DNA of 64,000 nucleotides from Solihabitans fulvus (lineage in GTDB: Bacteria > Actinomycetota > Actinomycetes > Mycobacteriales > Pseudonocardiaceae), in assembly GCF_008386585.1 (NCBI RefSeq), contig NZ_VUOB01000022.1, positions 62,001 to 126,000 of the forward strand, given 5' to 3'. Positions 46,058-54,325 of the stretch are shown piece after piece. The notes under the pieces are model-generated. The model saw only the letters and a program-made list of their open reading frames with translations, was not told where the DNA came from and ran no database searches. Numbering within the stretch: the first letter of the stretch is position 1; each line of letters begins with the position of its first letter. Position numbers and translations under genes: made by a program.

Positions 46058-47173
46058 TCAGCGGGTCGGCGGGCGCATGGGCACCACCAGGTAGGTCAGC
46101 TCGACCCCGTCATCGCCCGGCTCCGCCGTCAACACCGTGGAACGCAGGCCCTCCTGCATGAGCAGCCGCACCTCGCGCCCGGCGAAGGCGCGCAACGCGT
46201 CGGCCAGGTACCGGACCTGGAACGTCTTGGTGGCGCGGTCGCCGTTCACAGTGGCCTTCACGGCCTCGTCCGACTCGCCGGCCTGCGGGTCGCTGCCGCG
46301 CACCCGCAGCTCGCCGTCGTCCACCTGAACAGTCACCGTGCCGTGCGCGCCGGCGTAGGTCGCCGCCCTGCGCACCGCGCCGGCCAGCGAGTCCGCGTCG
46401 ACGTCCACCGCGCAGTCGGTGTTGGTGTCCAACAGCTTGCGCACCCGCTCGTCCGGGAACGGGCTGGCCAGCAGGGCGGAGCTGACCGAGTCGTCGCCCC
46501 AGCTCAACCCGATCCGGTCCGCGTCGGCGTGCAGGGCGACCAGGCCGGCCCGCGCGGCCTGCTTGGCCACCTCGGCGAGCACCGAGGCCGGCGCGAGCAC
46601 GTCCAGCGGCTCGCCGCCCGGTGCGGCCTGCCACGGGACGGAGGCGACTGCCATCCGGTACCGGTCGGTGGCGAGCATCATCAGCCGGTCGCCCTCGGCG
46701 CGGAGCCGGATGCCGGTGAAGATGGGCAACGCGTCGTCGCGGGAGGCCGCCCCCGCGACCGGCGCGGTGGCCGCGACCAGCGCGTCCGCCCGCACGTGCC
46801 CGGCGAGCGCCGGCGGCAGCGACACCCCTGGATGCGAGTCGACATCCAGCAGCGGCAAGGCGAACCGGGCGCCCGGTGTCCGAATGGCCAGCCGCGACCC
46901 CTCGACGACCAACCGCACCTCGGGGGCGTCCAGGGCGCGCAGCGTCTCCGCGAACGGCTTGGCCGGCACCAGCACCGCGCCCGAGGAGTGCACGATCGCT
47001 TGGCGGGCAAGGCGAACCGAGTGCTCACGGTCGCTGCCGGCGAGCACGACGCCATCGTCGTCGGCCCGCAACACCAACCCGGCCAACACGGGGTCGAGCA
47101 CGCGGCCCGGCAGCAGCCTGGCGACCTCGGCGGCGGCCGAGGCAAGGGTCGAGGTGGTTGCGGTGACGTCCAT
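46058..47173 (-). CDS. DnaN-like DNA polymerase III beta sliding clamp paralogue
   Basis: A 371-aa protein with three clamp domains. The middle has the clamp signature ASRDDALPIFTGIRLRAEGD and LMMLATDRYRMAV, matching DnaN's LPxFTGI and ATDxYRLA motifs. The C-terminus ends ELTYLVVPMRPPTR, close to the DnaN ending YLxMPMR. Length is near 375 aa as in DnaN. No dnaA, recF or gyr genes are near, so this is not the replication-origin dnaN and is likely a second, diverged clamp. ATG 47173 has no good ribosome site. It might give antibiotic resistance or act in a special repair polymerase complex (inference). Confidence 0.85.
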   Translation of the reverse strand: MDVTATTSTLASAAAEVARLLPGRVLDPVLAGLVLRADDDGVVLAGSDREHSVRLARQAIVHSSGAVLVPAKPFAETLRALDAPEVRLVVEGSRLAIRTPGARFALPLLDVDSHPGVSLPPALAGHVRADALVAATAPVAGAASRDDALPIFTGIRLRAEGDRLMMLATDRYRMAVASVPWQAAPGGEPLDVLAPASVLAEVAKQAARAGLVALHADADRIGLSWGDDSVSSALLASPFPDERVRKLLDTNTDCAVDVDADSLAGAVRRAATYAGAHGTVTVQVDDGELRVRGSDPQAGESDEAVKATVNGDRATKTFQVRYLADALRAFAGREVRLLMQEGLRSTVLTAEPGDDGVELTYLVVPMRPPTR

Positions 47174-47247
47174 GGGTCGCACGCTATTCGCTGACACCGA
47201 CAGTTCCCGCGCGCCTCTCGCGCAGTGCGCCGCCGTGCCCGACTCCC

Positions 47248-47340
47248 GCACCCCCGCGCTCCGCACCTGCGCTCCGCACCCGCGCTCGCACCCCGCACCC
47301 GCACCCGCGCTCCGCACCCGCGCTCGCACCCCGCGCCCCG
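47248..47340. repeat. 38-bp GC-rich direct repeats upstream of dnaN-like gene
   Basis: gctccgcacccgcgctcgca recurs at 47271 and 47309 with a 38-bp period, in a field of shorter gcaccc/gcgctc repeats. It lies in the 260-bp gap between the divergent clamp and hydrolase genes. Confidence 0.85.
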
Positions 47341-47434
47341 CCAGTTTCCGTCCAGCGTTCACCCGTTGGTGGTTTTCCCGCCAGATCCCCGGCCGTAACG
47401 TCGGTTTCGCCGGACGAGCTGACGCGGAGGCCGC

Positions 47435-48973
47435 ATGTGCGAGCAGGGCAGGCTGGGTAGACGGGCGTTGTTCCTTGCCGGAGGCGCGATCGCGGCCGTC
47501 GGCGCGATCGAGGCGTTCCTGCCGTCGGTCGCCTTCGCGGAGAGCACGGACGGCACGGCCGACCAGACCAGGACCGTCACCGGACGGTTCGAGCCCGGTG
47601 CGCCCGACTGGTACTACCTGCCCGTCGAGGTGCCGTCCGGGGTCCGCGAGATCGAGGTCGTCTACAGCTACGACCGGCCCCAGGTTCCGCCTGGCGCCAA
47701 GGGAAACGCGCTGGACTTCGGCGTGTTCGGCCCCGAGGGCCACGAACTCGGCAACCACCGGGGCTTCCGTGGCTGGTCCGGCGGTTTCCGGGACAGGTTC
47801 ACGATCAGCGCGTCCTCGGCGACGCCCGGCTACCTCGCCGGGCCGATCGAGCGCGGCACCTGGCACGTCATCCTCGGGCCGTACACCGTTGCGCCGCAAG
47901 GGATGAACTACCGCGTCGACATCACGCTGCGGTTCGGCGAGCCCGGGCCGAAGTTCGTGTCCAACCCCGCGCCGACGCGGGCCAAGGGGCGCGGCCGAGC
48001 CTGGTACCGGGGCGATGGCCACCTGCACACCGTCTATTCGGACGGTCACCGCACGCCGACCGAGCTGGCCGCCGCCGCCCGCGCCGCCGGGCTGGACTGG
48101 ATCATCTCCACCGAGCACAACACGCCGGCCGCCTCGCACCAGTGGGGCGAGCACGCCGGGGACGATTTGCTGATCGTCAACGGCGAGGAGGTCACCACGC
48201 GCTCGGGTCACTGGCCGGCGTGGGGGTTGCCCGTCGGCCGGTGGATCGACTGGCGGTACCGGGCGAACGAGCCCGGCGAGTTCCGCAGGTTCGTCGACGA
48301 GGTCCACTCGGTCGGCGGCCTGGTCGTCGCGGCGCACCCGAACGCGCCGTGCCTCGGGTGCTCCTGGGAGTTCCGCTACTCCCTGGTCGACGCGATCGAG
48401 GTGTGGAACGGCCCGTGGACACTGGACGACGAGCTGTCCGTGCAGGCGTGGGACAAGCTGCTGCGGGACGGCCGGTGGGTGCCGGCGGTCGGTGACAGCG
48501 ACGCGCACAACCCGGCGCATGTGGTTGGCTTGCCGCACAACGTGGTGCATGCCGAGGACCTGGCCGTCGAGGACATCCTGCACGGCCTCAAGTCGGGGCG
48601 GACCTGGTTGGCCGAGTCGGCCGCGGTGCAGCTGGACCTGCGCGCCGAGGGTCGCGGCGGCCGGCTCGCGTCGATCGGACAGCGGCTGCACGGCGGCCCC
48701 GGCACCCCGGTCGACGTGGTGATCACGGTTGGTGGCGTGCCCGGCTGCGCGGTGCGGCTGCTCACCCCGGCGGGCGTGGCACACACCGAGCAGGTGCCGG
48801 CGTCGGGCTCCGCGACCGTCCGCTGGAGCACGACCGCGAAGGACACCCCCTGGGTGCGCGCCGAGGTCCGGCGGCCGGTGGCCACCGACACCACGCCGGA
48901 CACCATGGTGGCGCTGACCAACCCGATCTTCCTGGGCCGAGCACACCACGCCAAGGACGCCGCCAACGACTGA
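47435..48973 (+). CDS. Tat-exported PHP-domain metallohydrolase (CehA/McbA-like)
   Basis: A 512-aa protein. The N-terminus has RLGRRALFLAGGAIAAVGAI, a twin-arginine signal, with likely cleavage after AFA. Residues about 45-175 form a beta-rich pre-peptidase-like domain. The PHP domain has all metal motifs: GDGHLHTVYSDG, ISTEHNTP, VAAHPNAP and VGDSDAHNPAH. A C-terminal beta domain follows. Related PHP proteins hydrolyse phosphodiesters or carbamates; the substrate here is unknown. It is monocistronic. Confidence 0.88.
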   Translation: MCEQGRLGRRALFLAGGAIAAVGAIEAFLPSVAFAESTDGTADQTRTVTGRFEPGAPDWYYLPVEVPSGVREIEVVYSYDRPQVPPGAKGNALDFGVFGPEGHELGNHRGFRGWSGGFRDRFTISASSATPGYLAGPIERGTWHVILGPYTVAPQGMNYRVDITLRFGEPGPKFVSNPAPTRAKGRGRAWYRGDGHLHTVYSDGHRTPTELAAAARAAGLDWIISTEHNTPAASHQWGEHAGDDLLIVNGEEVTTRSGHWPAWGLPVGRWIDWRYRANEPGEFRRFVDEVHSVGGLVVAAHPNAPCLGCSWEFRYSLVDAIEVWNGPWTLDDELSVQAWDKLLRDGRWVPAVGDSDAHNPAHVVGLPHNVVHAEDLAVEDILHGLKSGRTWLAESAAVQLDLRAEGRGGRLASIGQRLHGGPGTPVDVVITVGGVPGCAVRLLTPAGVAHTEQVPASGSATVRWSTTAKDTPWVRAEVRRPVATDTTPDTMVALTNPIFLGRAHHAKDAAND

Positions 48974-48989
48974 CCAGGCCTGAGTCTGC

Positions 48990-49465
48990 CGCAGGGGCAG
49001 CCGCTGGGTTCGGCTCTGCCCTCGGCCCCACCGCCGCCGACGGCTGGTCTGGCTTGGCTCGGCCTGATGGCGGCGGCTGGAATTGGCCCCGCCACCGACG
49101 ACCGACCTGGCCTGGTCTGGCCCGGGGGCGGCCGCTGGGTTCAGCCCTGTCCTCGCCACTGCCCTCGCCGCCGTGGATGGCTGGTCCGGTCTGGCTCGGC
49201 CCGACTTGATGTCGGTTGTTGGGTTTGGCTCCCTGTCGCCGACGACTGATCCGGCCTAACCCGGCTTGACCCGACGGCGGTTGTTGGGTTCGGCCCTGCC
49301 CGGGCCCCGGGCCCCGGGCCCCGGGCCCCGTCGCCGCCGGCGACTGGCTCGGCCTGGCTCGGCTCGGTCTGATGACGGCTGTTGGGTTTGGCTCGCCGCC
49401 GCTGATGACTGACCCGGCCTCACACGGCTGAGCCGACGGCGGCGGCTGGGTTCGGCCTCCGCGGC
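48990..49465. repeat. Degenerate tandem repeat array, about 6-7 units of 60-100 bp
   Basis: The core g(c/t)tgggtt(c/t)ggc recurs near 49011, 49076 (diverged), 49135, 49215, 49280, 49378 and 49447, each followed by a cgccg(a/c)cgactggtctggcct-like block. Unit length varies between about 60 and 100 bp. Four perfect cgggccc heptamers lie inside at 49301-49330. It is non-coding and lies between the PHP hydrolase and the response regulator. Confidence 0.85.
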
Positions 49466-49471
49466 CGAGTC

Positions 49472-50149
49472 TTACGGTGGGGTGTCGGCGAGGCCGTGTC
49501 TGTGCGCGTACCCCACCGCTTCGGCCCTGTTGCTGGCGCCGATCTTGGCGAAGGCGTTGTTGATGTGCGTCTTCACGGTGCTCTCGCCGATGAACAGCGT
49601 GCCGGCGATCTCCTGGTTGCTCAGGCCTTTTGCGATCAGTCGCAGCACCTCGACCTCGCGGGCGGTCAGGCCGTTAGGGGACTCCGGGCGTCTCGGGGTC
49701 TCGGGGCGTCGCTGTGGGGGCTCGTCTCGGCGGGTCAGGGCGGCGACCAGTCGTCGGGACACCGTGGCGTCGAACGTGGACTGCCCGGCTGCGGCGGCTC
49801 GCAGCGCGGCGGCGATCTCCACGCGGCCCGCGTCCTTGGTCAGGTAGCCGCGCGCGCCCGCGAGCAGCGCGGCGGTGATCGACTCGTCGTCGGCGTAGGT
49901 CGTCAGCACGACCACGCCGACCCGAGGATGCGCGGCCTTGATCCGCCTGGTGGCCTCGACGCCGTCCATCACCGGCATCCGCAGGTCCATCAGCACGAGG
50001 TCGGGGGCCGCCTGCTCGACCAGCCGCAACGCCTGTTCGCCGTCGCCCGCGTCGCCGAGCACCGTGACGTCGTCGAGGAGTTCCAGCAGCGCGACCAGGC
50101 CCTCGCGCATGATCTGCTGGTCGTCCACGACGATCACGCTGATCGTCAT
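49472..50149 (-). CDS. NarL/FixJ-family response regulator
   Basis: A 225-aa regulator. The receiver domain has the acidic pair VVDDQQ, the phosphorylated Asp in LVLMDLRMPVMDG near residue 55, and Lys in GYLTKDAGRVE. A Pro/Arg-rich linker (residues 140-160) leads to the LuxR helix-turn-helix (LTAREVEVLRLIAKGLSNQE, STVKTHINNAFAKIG). ATG 50149 overlaps the sensor kinase stop. It would be phosphorylated by that kinase; the target genes are unknown. Confidence 0.94.
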   Translation of the reverse strand: MTISVIVVDDQQIMREGLVALLELLDDVTVLGDAGDGEQALRLVEQAAPDLVLMDLRMPVMDGVEATRRIKAAHPRVGVVVLTTYADDESITAALLAGARGYLTKDAGRVEIAAALRAAAAGQSTFDATVSRRLVAALTRRDEPPQRRPETPRRPESPNGLTAREVEVLRLIAKGLSNQEIAGTLFIGESTVKTHINNAFAKIGASNRAEAVGYAHRHGLADTPP

Positions 50150-51393
50150 GCCGGCACCTCCGCGTGCACCCGCCAACTCGTGCCGTGCCCCGGTCCGGCC
50201 GACAGCGTGCCGCCGACCAGCGCGAGGCGTTCCCGCATGCCGGTCAGCCCGTACCCGTCGACAGGGGCGATCGATCCCTCGACCGACCGCTCGGTCGAGG
50301 GGGCGGTCGAGGGCGTTGGGAGTGCCGTGGCTGGGGCGTCGGGCGTTGGCGCGTCGGATGTCGGGACGTCGGGCGTTGGGGTGTCGGGTGGTGGCGGGCC
50401 GTTGCGCACGTCGAGGCGGACCGCGTCCGCTTCGTAGGCGAGCGCGATGGTGACCGGCGCGCCCGGCGCGTGCTTTGCGGCGTTGGTCAGCGCCTCGCGC
50501 GCGGCCCCGAGCAGCGACACCGTGGCGGCCGAGGACACCGGCCTTGGTTCGCCGTCGGTGCGGAAGTCCACCCGCACCTCGTGATCGCGCCCGTGGTGGT
50601 CGGCGAGCACGGCAACGGCCTCGGCCAGCGGCGGCACGTCGCTGCGCAGCGCCGCCACCGCGCTGCGCGCCTCGCTCAACCCGTCGACGGCCAGCCTGCG
50701 CGACCGGCGCACCCTGGCCAGCGCGCCGGCGACGTCGCCCTTCTCGCTCAGCAACGCCTCGGCGACCTCCAGCTGCACACCGAGCGCGCCGAGCGAGTGC
50801 GCGAGCACGTCGTGCATCTCCCTGGCGATCCTGGCCCGCTCGTCGAGCGCGGCTGCGCGGGCCTGCTCGTGCTGGGCCAGCTGGGTCTGCGCCAGCAGCA
50901 GCTCGGTCTGCCGTGCCTGCACGACGTGCTGCCGTCGGTTCAGCGCCAACAGCATGGCCAACGGCAGCGCACCGAGGTTGATCAGCGTGGCGAGCAGGGT
51001 CCGGTGCCACAGCAGCGAACTTCCCAGGACGAGCACGGCGTCGGCGACGGCCAGCGCGAGGATCGCCGGCACCCGGGGCAGCGGGTTCGCGGCGAAGACC
51101 CCCAGCGAGACGCAGACCAGCACCATCCCGCCTGCCGCCTCCGAGCCGGACACGGGCGCGGCCAACAGCGAGGCGGCGGCGGTCGCCAGGACGGCCAGGT
51201 CCGGACGGCGGGTCGTCAGCACGACGGAGGCCAGCCACGCGCCGAAGCTGGCGCCCATGGCCAGCCACACCAGCACGACCTGCCCGTCGGGCCGAGCGGT
51301 GACCAGGGCGGAAGCCAGCACCACGGTGCCGAGCACGTGCACGACCAGCCGGCCGGACGGCAGACGATCGCCGAAGCGCAGCCCTTCGTTCAT
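50146..51393 (-). CDS. Sensor histidine kinase of the NarL class, with low-complexity insertion
   Basis: A 415-aa membrane kinase. Five to six N-terminal hydrophobic helices are followed by the HisKA_3 motif ERARIAREMHDVLAHSLGAL with the phospho-His, an N box in REALTNAAKHAPGAP and a G box in GYGLTGMRERLALVGG. Between the N and G boxes there is an unusual insertion of about 45 residues rich in Thr, Pro, Ala and Asp, coded by short repeats. It is translationally coupled to the response regulator. The signal is unknown. Confidence 0.92.
   Translation of the reverse strand: MNEGLRFGDRLPSGRLVVHVLGTVVLASALVTARPDGQVVLVWLAMGASFGAWLASVVLTTRRPDLAVLATAAASLLAAPVSGSEAAGGMVLVCVSLGVFAANPLPRVPAILALAVADAVLVLGSSLLWHRTLLATLINLGALPLAMLLALNRRQHVVQARQTELLLAQTQLAQHEQARAAALDERARIAREMHDVLAHSLGALGVQLEVAEALLSEKGDVAGALARVRRSRRLAVDGLSEARSAVAALRSDVPPLAEAVAVLADHHGRDHEVRVDFRTDGEPRPVSSAATVSLLGAAREALTNAAKHAPGAPVTIALAYEADAVRLDVRNGPPPPDTPTPDVPTSDAPTPDAPATALPTPSTAPSTERSVEGSIAPVDGYGLTGMRERLALVGGTLSAGPGHGTSWRVHAEVPA
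50290..50400 (-). repeat. Short in-frame repeats in the kinase ATP-binding domain
   Basis: gtcgggcgttgg-type units of 12-18 bp repeat about five times and encode TPTPDVPTSDAPTPDAPATA in the kinase. The frame is preserved. Confidence 0.8.
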
Positions 51394-51590
51394 CTACCCT
51401 CCCCACCCCTTGCTGTCGGGACTTGCCTGCCGGGACCCGTTGTCGCGGAGGTGTCACAAGGTCATGGGGCGACGGTAGGCGACGGGGTGGGTGGGAATGA
51501 ACCTCCTGGGGGTGGAGATGGGGTGGAAAAACGGGTCCACCCTGGGGATGAGATGTCCCCGGGGTGGACCCGTTGGCGTGAGTTCCGGCC

Positions 51591-51669
51591 GTCAGCGATC
51601 GAGCGGTCAGCGATTGGGTAGGTCAGCGATTGGATGGGTCGGCGATCGGGCGGGTCGGCGATCGGGCGG
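51591..51669. repeat. 15-16 bp tandem repeats before the MFS gene
   Basis: gtcagcgat(c/t)g(a/g)g-type units start at 51591, 51606, 51622, 51638 and 51654. They lie in the 285-bp gap between the kinase and the end of the MFS gene. Confidence 0.88.
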
Positions 51670-51678
51670 GGCAGCCCG

Positions 51679-52932
51679 TCAGCGGCCGACCAGTTCGACG
51701 TCGCTCTTGGCCGGCGTGGTTGCGGGGATCCCGGCCTTGATGGTGCGGCGGGACACCCACACCAGGCTGGCGATGATCAGCCCGGCCACGGCCGAGGCGA
51801 CGAATGCGGCCGACGTGCCGACGTGGTCGACCAGCTGGCCGCTGATCGACTGGCCGATGGCGAGCCCGACGGTGACGGCGGTGATCACCCAACCGAACGC
51901 CTCGGTCGCGGTGCCGGCGGGTGCGACCTGCTCGATCGCGGCCGAGTGGGAGGTGGACTGCGGGGTGATCAGCGTGCCGACCACCAGCAGCGCGGCGCCT
52001 AGGCCGAGCAGCGTCGACGGCACGGCGAGCAGCAGGATCAGCAGCGAGAAGCCGGCGAGCAGGACGGGAAGGCGCAGGTGCATCTGGCGGGGCCAGGGGC
52101 GCATGCCGTAGAGCACACCGAAGATCACCGAGCTGATCGACCACAGGCTGAGCAGCAGGCCTCCCATGCCGGTGTGGCCCGCGTTGGTGGCCGCGGCCGG
52201 CACGGCGACCTCGACGAAGCCGATCGTGACGCCGAAGCCGAGCGCGGCTAGCGCGACCGTGCGCATGCCGGGGCTGGCCAGCGCGCCGAGAATGGCGGAG
52301 CCGCGCGTCTCGTGCCCGGTCGGCCGCAGCGACCGCACGGTCGGGGTCAGCGCGAACCAGAGGCCGCCGGCGACCATGCAGGCCGCGCCGACGACGACGC
52401 CGGTGCCGGCCCACGGCGCGGCGATCAGCACGCCGGACAGGCCGGGGCCGAGGATGAAGAAGACCTCCATGCTGATGGCCTCGTAGGCGTAGCCGGCCAT
52501 CCTGGTCGAGCCAGGCGGCACGGTCCGCGTCCACAACGCCCGCGAGGCCGAGCCGACCATCGGTTCGGTGGAGCCGACACCGAAGGCCAGCGCGACCAGC
52601 ACGGGGATGGCGGCGTGCGACTCGGTGGCCAGCACGGACGCGGTCACGAAGGCGGCGAACACCCCGATGGTGACCAGTAGCGGCTTGGTCGGGCCGAGCC
52701 GGTCCATCAGTCGTCCCTGCACGACGGAGCCCGCCGCGACACCCACCAGCGCGCTGGCCGAGACCAGGCTGGCGGTGGCGTACGACCCGGTCTGCCGCTG
52801 CACGTAGAGCAGCAGCGAGAGCCCGACCATGGCGATGGGCAGGCGGGCGAGCAGCGAGGCGATCACCGGGCCGCGCATCGCGGGGGTGGTCAGGGCGGCG
52901 CGGTAGTCGGCGAGACGAGCAGAGTGGGACAC
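51679..52932 (-). CDS. MFS transporter
   Basis: A 417-aa major facilitator with about 12 helices. Motif A appears as GSVVQGRLMDRLGPTKPLLV and the start LLARLPIAMVGLSLLLYVQR is common in actinobacterial drug or sugar efflux proteins. GTG 52932 is the start. A perfect palindrome lies 21-36 bp upstream, so a dedicated repressor is expected, but none is adjacent. It resembles the MFS protein at 22656 in architecture. Substrate unknown. Confidence 0.87.
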   Translation of the reverse strand: MSHSARLADYRAALTTPAMRGPVIASLLARLPIAMVGLSLLLYVQRQTGSYATASLVSASALVGVAAGSVVQGRLMDRLGPTKPLLVTIGVFAAFVTASVLATESHAAIPVLVALAFGVGSTEPMVGSASRALWTRTVPPGSTRMAGYAYEAISMEVFFILGPGLSGVLIAAPWAGTGVVVGAACMVAGGLWFALTPTVRSLRPTGHETRGSAILGALASPGMRTVALAALGFGVTIGFVEVAVPAAATNAGHTGMGGLLLSLWSISSVIFGVLYGMRPWPRQMHLRLPVLLAGFSLLILLLAVPSTLLGLGAALLVVGTLITPQSTSHSAAIEQVAPAGTATEAFGWVITAVTVGLAIGQSISGQLVDHVGTSAAFVASAVAGLIIASLVWVSRRTIKAGIPATTPAKSDVELVGR

Positions 52933-52934
52933 GC

Positions 52935-52971
52935 GTACCAGTATGCCTGCTGTGGTACGCCCGTACCAGTA
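52935..52971. promoter_or_regulatory. Operator cluster upstream of the MFS gene
   Basis: TGGTAC-gccc-GTACCA (52953-52968) is a perfect palindrome, and gtaccagta occurs at 52935-52943 and 52963-52971 as a 28-bp direct repeat. This is a typical arrangement of a repressor site over a promoter. Confidence 0.6.
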
Positions 52972-53274
52972 CTGATCCCGGTGGAGTCCGTCACCCCGGC
53001 CGTAGCCGGCAAAGGATCACAATTTGGTCACGCCGATGCGATGTATGGGTGAACCCGCGCGAGGAAACACCTGAATTTCGAGTCCTTGCGGGTGACAGGG
53101 CTTGAGTTTCGGGGGAGGGCGCATGCGATGGTTGAGTCAGCTGGCCCCCGAGCGGGTAACCAGGCACTGACCAGCCCTGATGGTCGACAAATCGACTGAA
53201 CAAGCCAGATCGACCGAAACTCGAACCTCCCTCCGGCGGAACAGGTCGGGGCCTTGGAGCCGGAGGTATGGAAG
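52972..53274. other. Intergenic stretch without recognised gene
   Basis: Some 300 bp between the MFS promoter and the candidate 6C-like RNA. It contains scattered short inverted repeats (for example ggtcgac/gtcgacc-like halves near 53180-53210). I considered a c-di-AMP riboswitch but could not match its core, and no downstream gene exists on the plus strand. Confidence 0.5.
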
Positions 53275-53348
53275 CGCGGTTCGTCGGGGGATGGACCGCG
53301 CAGCACGAGGGACCGGTGCGCCGCGTCGGGGGCGGCGCCCGGTCCCTC
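53275..53348 (-). ncRNA. Candidate 6C-like RNA: two hairpins with identical C-rich loops
   Basis: On the minus strand, hairpin 1 (53348-53307, stem GAGGGACCGG/CCGGTCCCTC plus inner GC stem) and hairpin 2 (53300-53275, stem CGCGGT/ACCGCG) both expose CCCCCGACG in the loop. Two hairpins with C-rich loops are the hallmark of the actinobacterial 6C RNA family; here each loop has five C. It lies 33 bp past the crp stop. Strand and identity are inferred. The first hairpin may also terminate crp transcripts. Confidence 0.5.
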
Positions 53349-53380
53349 GTATTTCCAGCGTTGTGTAGCGCTGAGTCCCG

Positions 53381-54055
53381 TCAGCGCGCCCGGCGGGCCA
53401 GCCGCTCGGGGTCGAGAATCAGCACGCTCTTGCCCTCAAGCCGCAGCCAGCCGCGGTGGGCGAAGTCGGCCAGCGCCTTGTTCACGGTCTCCCGCGAGGC
53501 GCCGACGTACTGCGCGATCTCCTCCTGCGTCAGGTCATGGGTGACCCGCAGCAGGCCGGCTTCCTGGCTGCCGAACCGCTGGGCGAGCTGGAGCAGCGCC
53601 TTGGCGACGCGGCCGGGCACGTCCGTGAAGATCAGGTCGGCCAGGTTCGCGTTCGTCCTGCGCAGCCTCCGGGCGATCACCCGAAGCAGCTGCTCGGCGA
53701 TCTCGGGCCGAGTGCTGATCCACTGCCGCAGCGCCGGTCGGTCCATGCTCAGCGCGCGCACCTCGGTGACCGTGGTGGCCGTGGACGTCCTCGGGCCAGG
53801 GTCGAAGATGGACAGCTCGCCGAACATGTCCGAAGGGCCGAAGATGCCGAGCAGGTTCTCCCTGCCGTCCGGCGACTTCCGGCCGACCTTCACCTTGCCG
53901 GCCTGGATGATGTAGAGCCGATCGCCGGGCTCGCCTTCCGCGAAGATCACATGACCACGCGGAAACTCAACGGACTCCAGCGTCTGGGCCAGTGCCTCCG
54001 CCGCAGCCGGTTCGACCCCTTGGAAGATGCCCGCGCGGGCTAGAGTCTCGTCCAC
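53381..54055 (-). CDS. crp: Crp/Fnr-family cAMP-responsive regulator
   Basis: A 224-aa regulator, the exact length of the mycobacterial Crp as I recall. The cyclic-nucleotide domain has [20 protein letters not shown] and the cAMP pocket signature [18 protein letters not shown]. The C-terminal helix-turn-helix is [31 protein letters not shown] 54055 has GGAGG 6 nt upstream. It is divergent from the nth operon with a small membrane gene between, as in mycobacteria. Confidence 0.95.
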   Translation of the reverse strand: MDETLARAGIFQGVEPAAAEALAQTLESVEFPRGHVIFAEGEPGDRLYIIQAGKVKVGRKSPDGRENLLGIFGPSDMFGELSIFDPGPRTSTATTVTEVRALSMDRPALRQWISTRPEIAEQLLRVIARRLRRTNANLADLIFTDVPGRVAKALLQLAQRFGSQEAGLLRVTHDLTQEEIAQYVGASRETVNKALADFAHRGWLRLEGKSVLILDPERLARRAR

Positions 54056-54235
54056 CTCGTCCCTCCTGTCGAGACGCGGCGGCAATCTGAGGCGCTGGGC
54101 TCCCACGTCGTGCGAGCTCCAGCGCCGTGCCGCCGATCACTGTGTGCAGTCTAAGCCGAATGTCCCGGATCGCCTTTCGGCTCGCCGAACACCCGCGAGC
54201 CCGAAGTCCGAACCGGACCCCGGGCAGCCTGAAAT

Positions 54236-54262
54236 GCCCACGCAGAGACTTCCTCCGTGGGC
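54236..54262. terminator. Weak hairpin between crp and the small membrane gene
   Basis: GCCCACG (54236-54242) pairs with CGTGGGC (54256-54262), loop 13 nt. It lies downstream of the small minus-strand gene at 54326, and about 180 bp upstream of crp. Confidence 0.5.
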
Positions 54263-54325
54263 GGTGCCAAAGCTGACCCCCTGGCGGGGGCCACCCCGAT
54301 CGCTCGCGCGCCGGACCGGCGCGCG

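Noticed and set aside
46058..49159. A 1,033-codon minus-strand open frame covering the clamp gene, the PHP gene and the repeats
   Set aside because: Only the first part (46058-47173) reads as DnaN; the rest is antisense to the PHP gene and to non-coding repeats, with amino-acid composition typical of GC-rich shadow frames.
48990..49465. CRISPR array
   Set aside because: Units vary in length and sequence, with no constant direct repeat separated by unique spacers and no cas genes.
52990..53180. c-di-AMP (ydaO-type) riboswitch between the MFS gene and crp
   Set aside because: Only loose similarity in gggtgaac-type words; no complete core and no downstream plus-strand gene.
53268..53915. Plus-strand frame of 215 codons antisense to crp
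   Set aside because: It runs through the two C-loop hairpins and the crp gene; no domain and a shadow composition.
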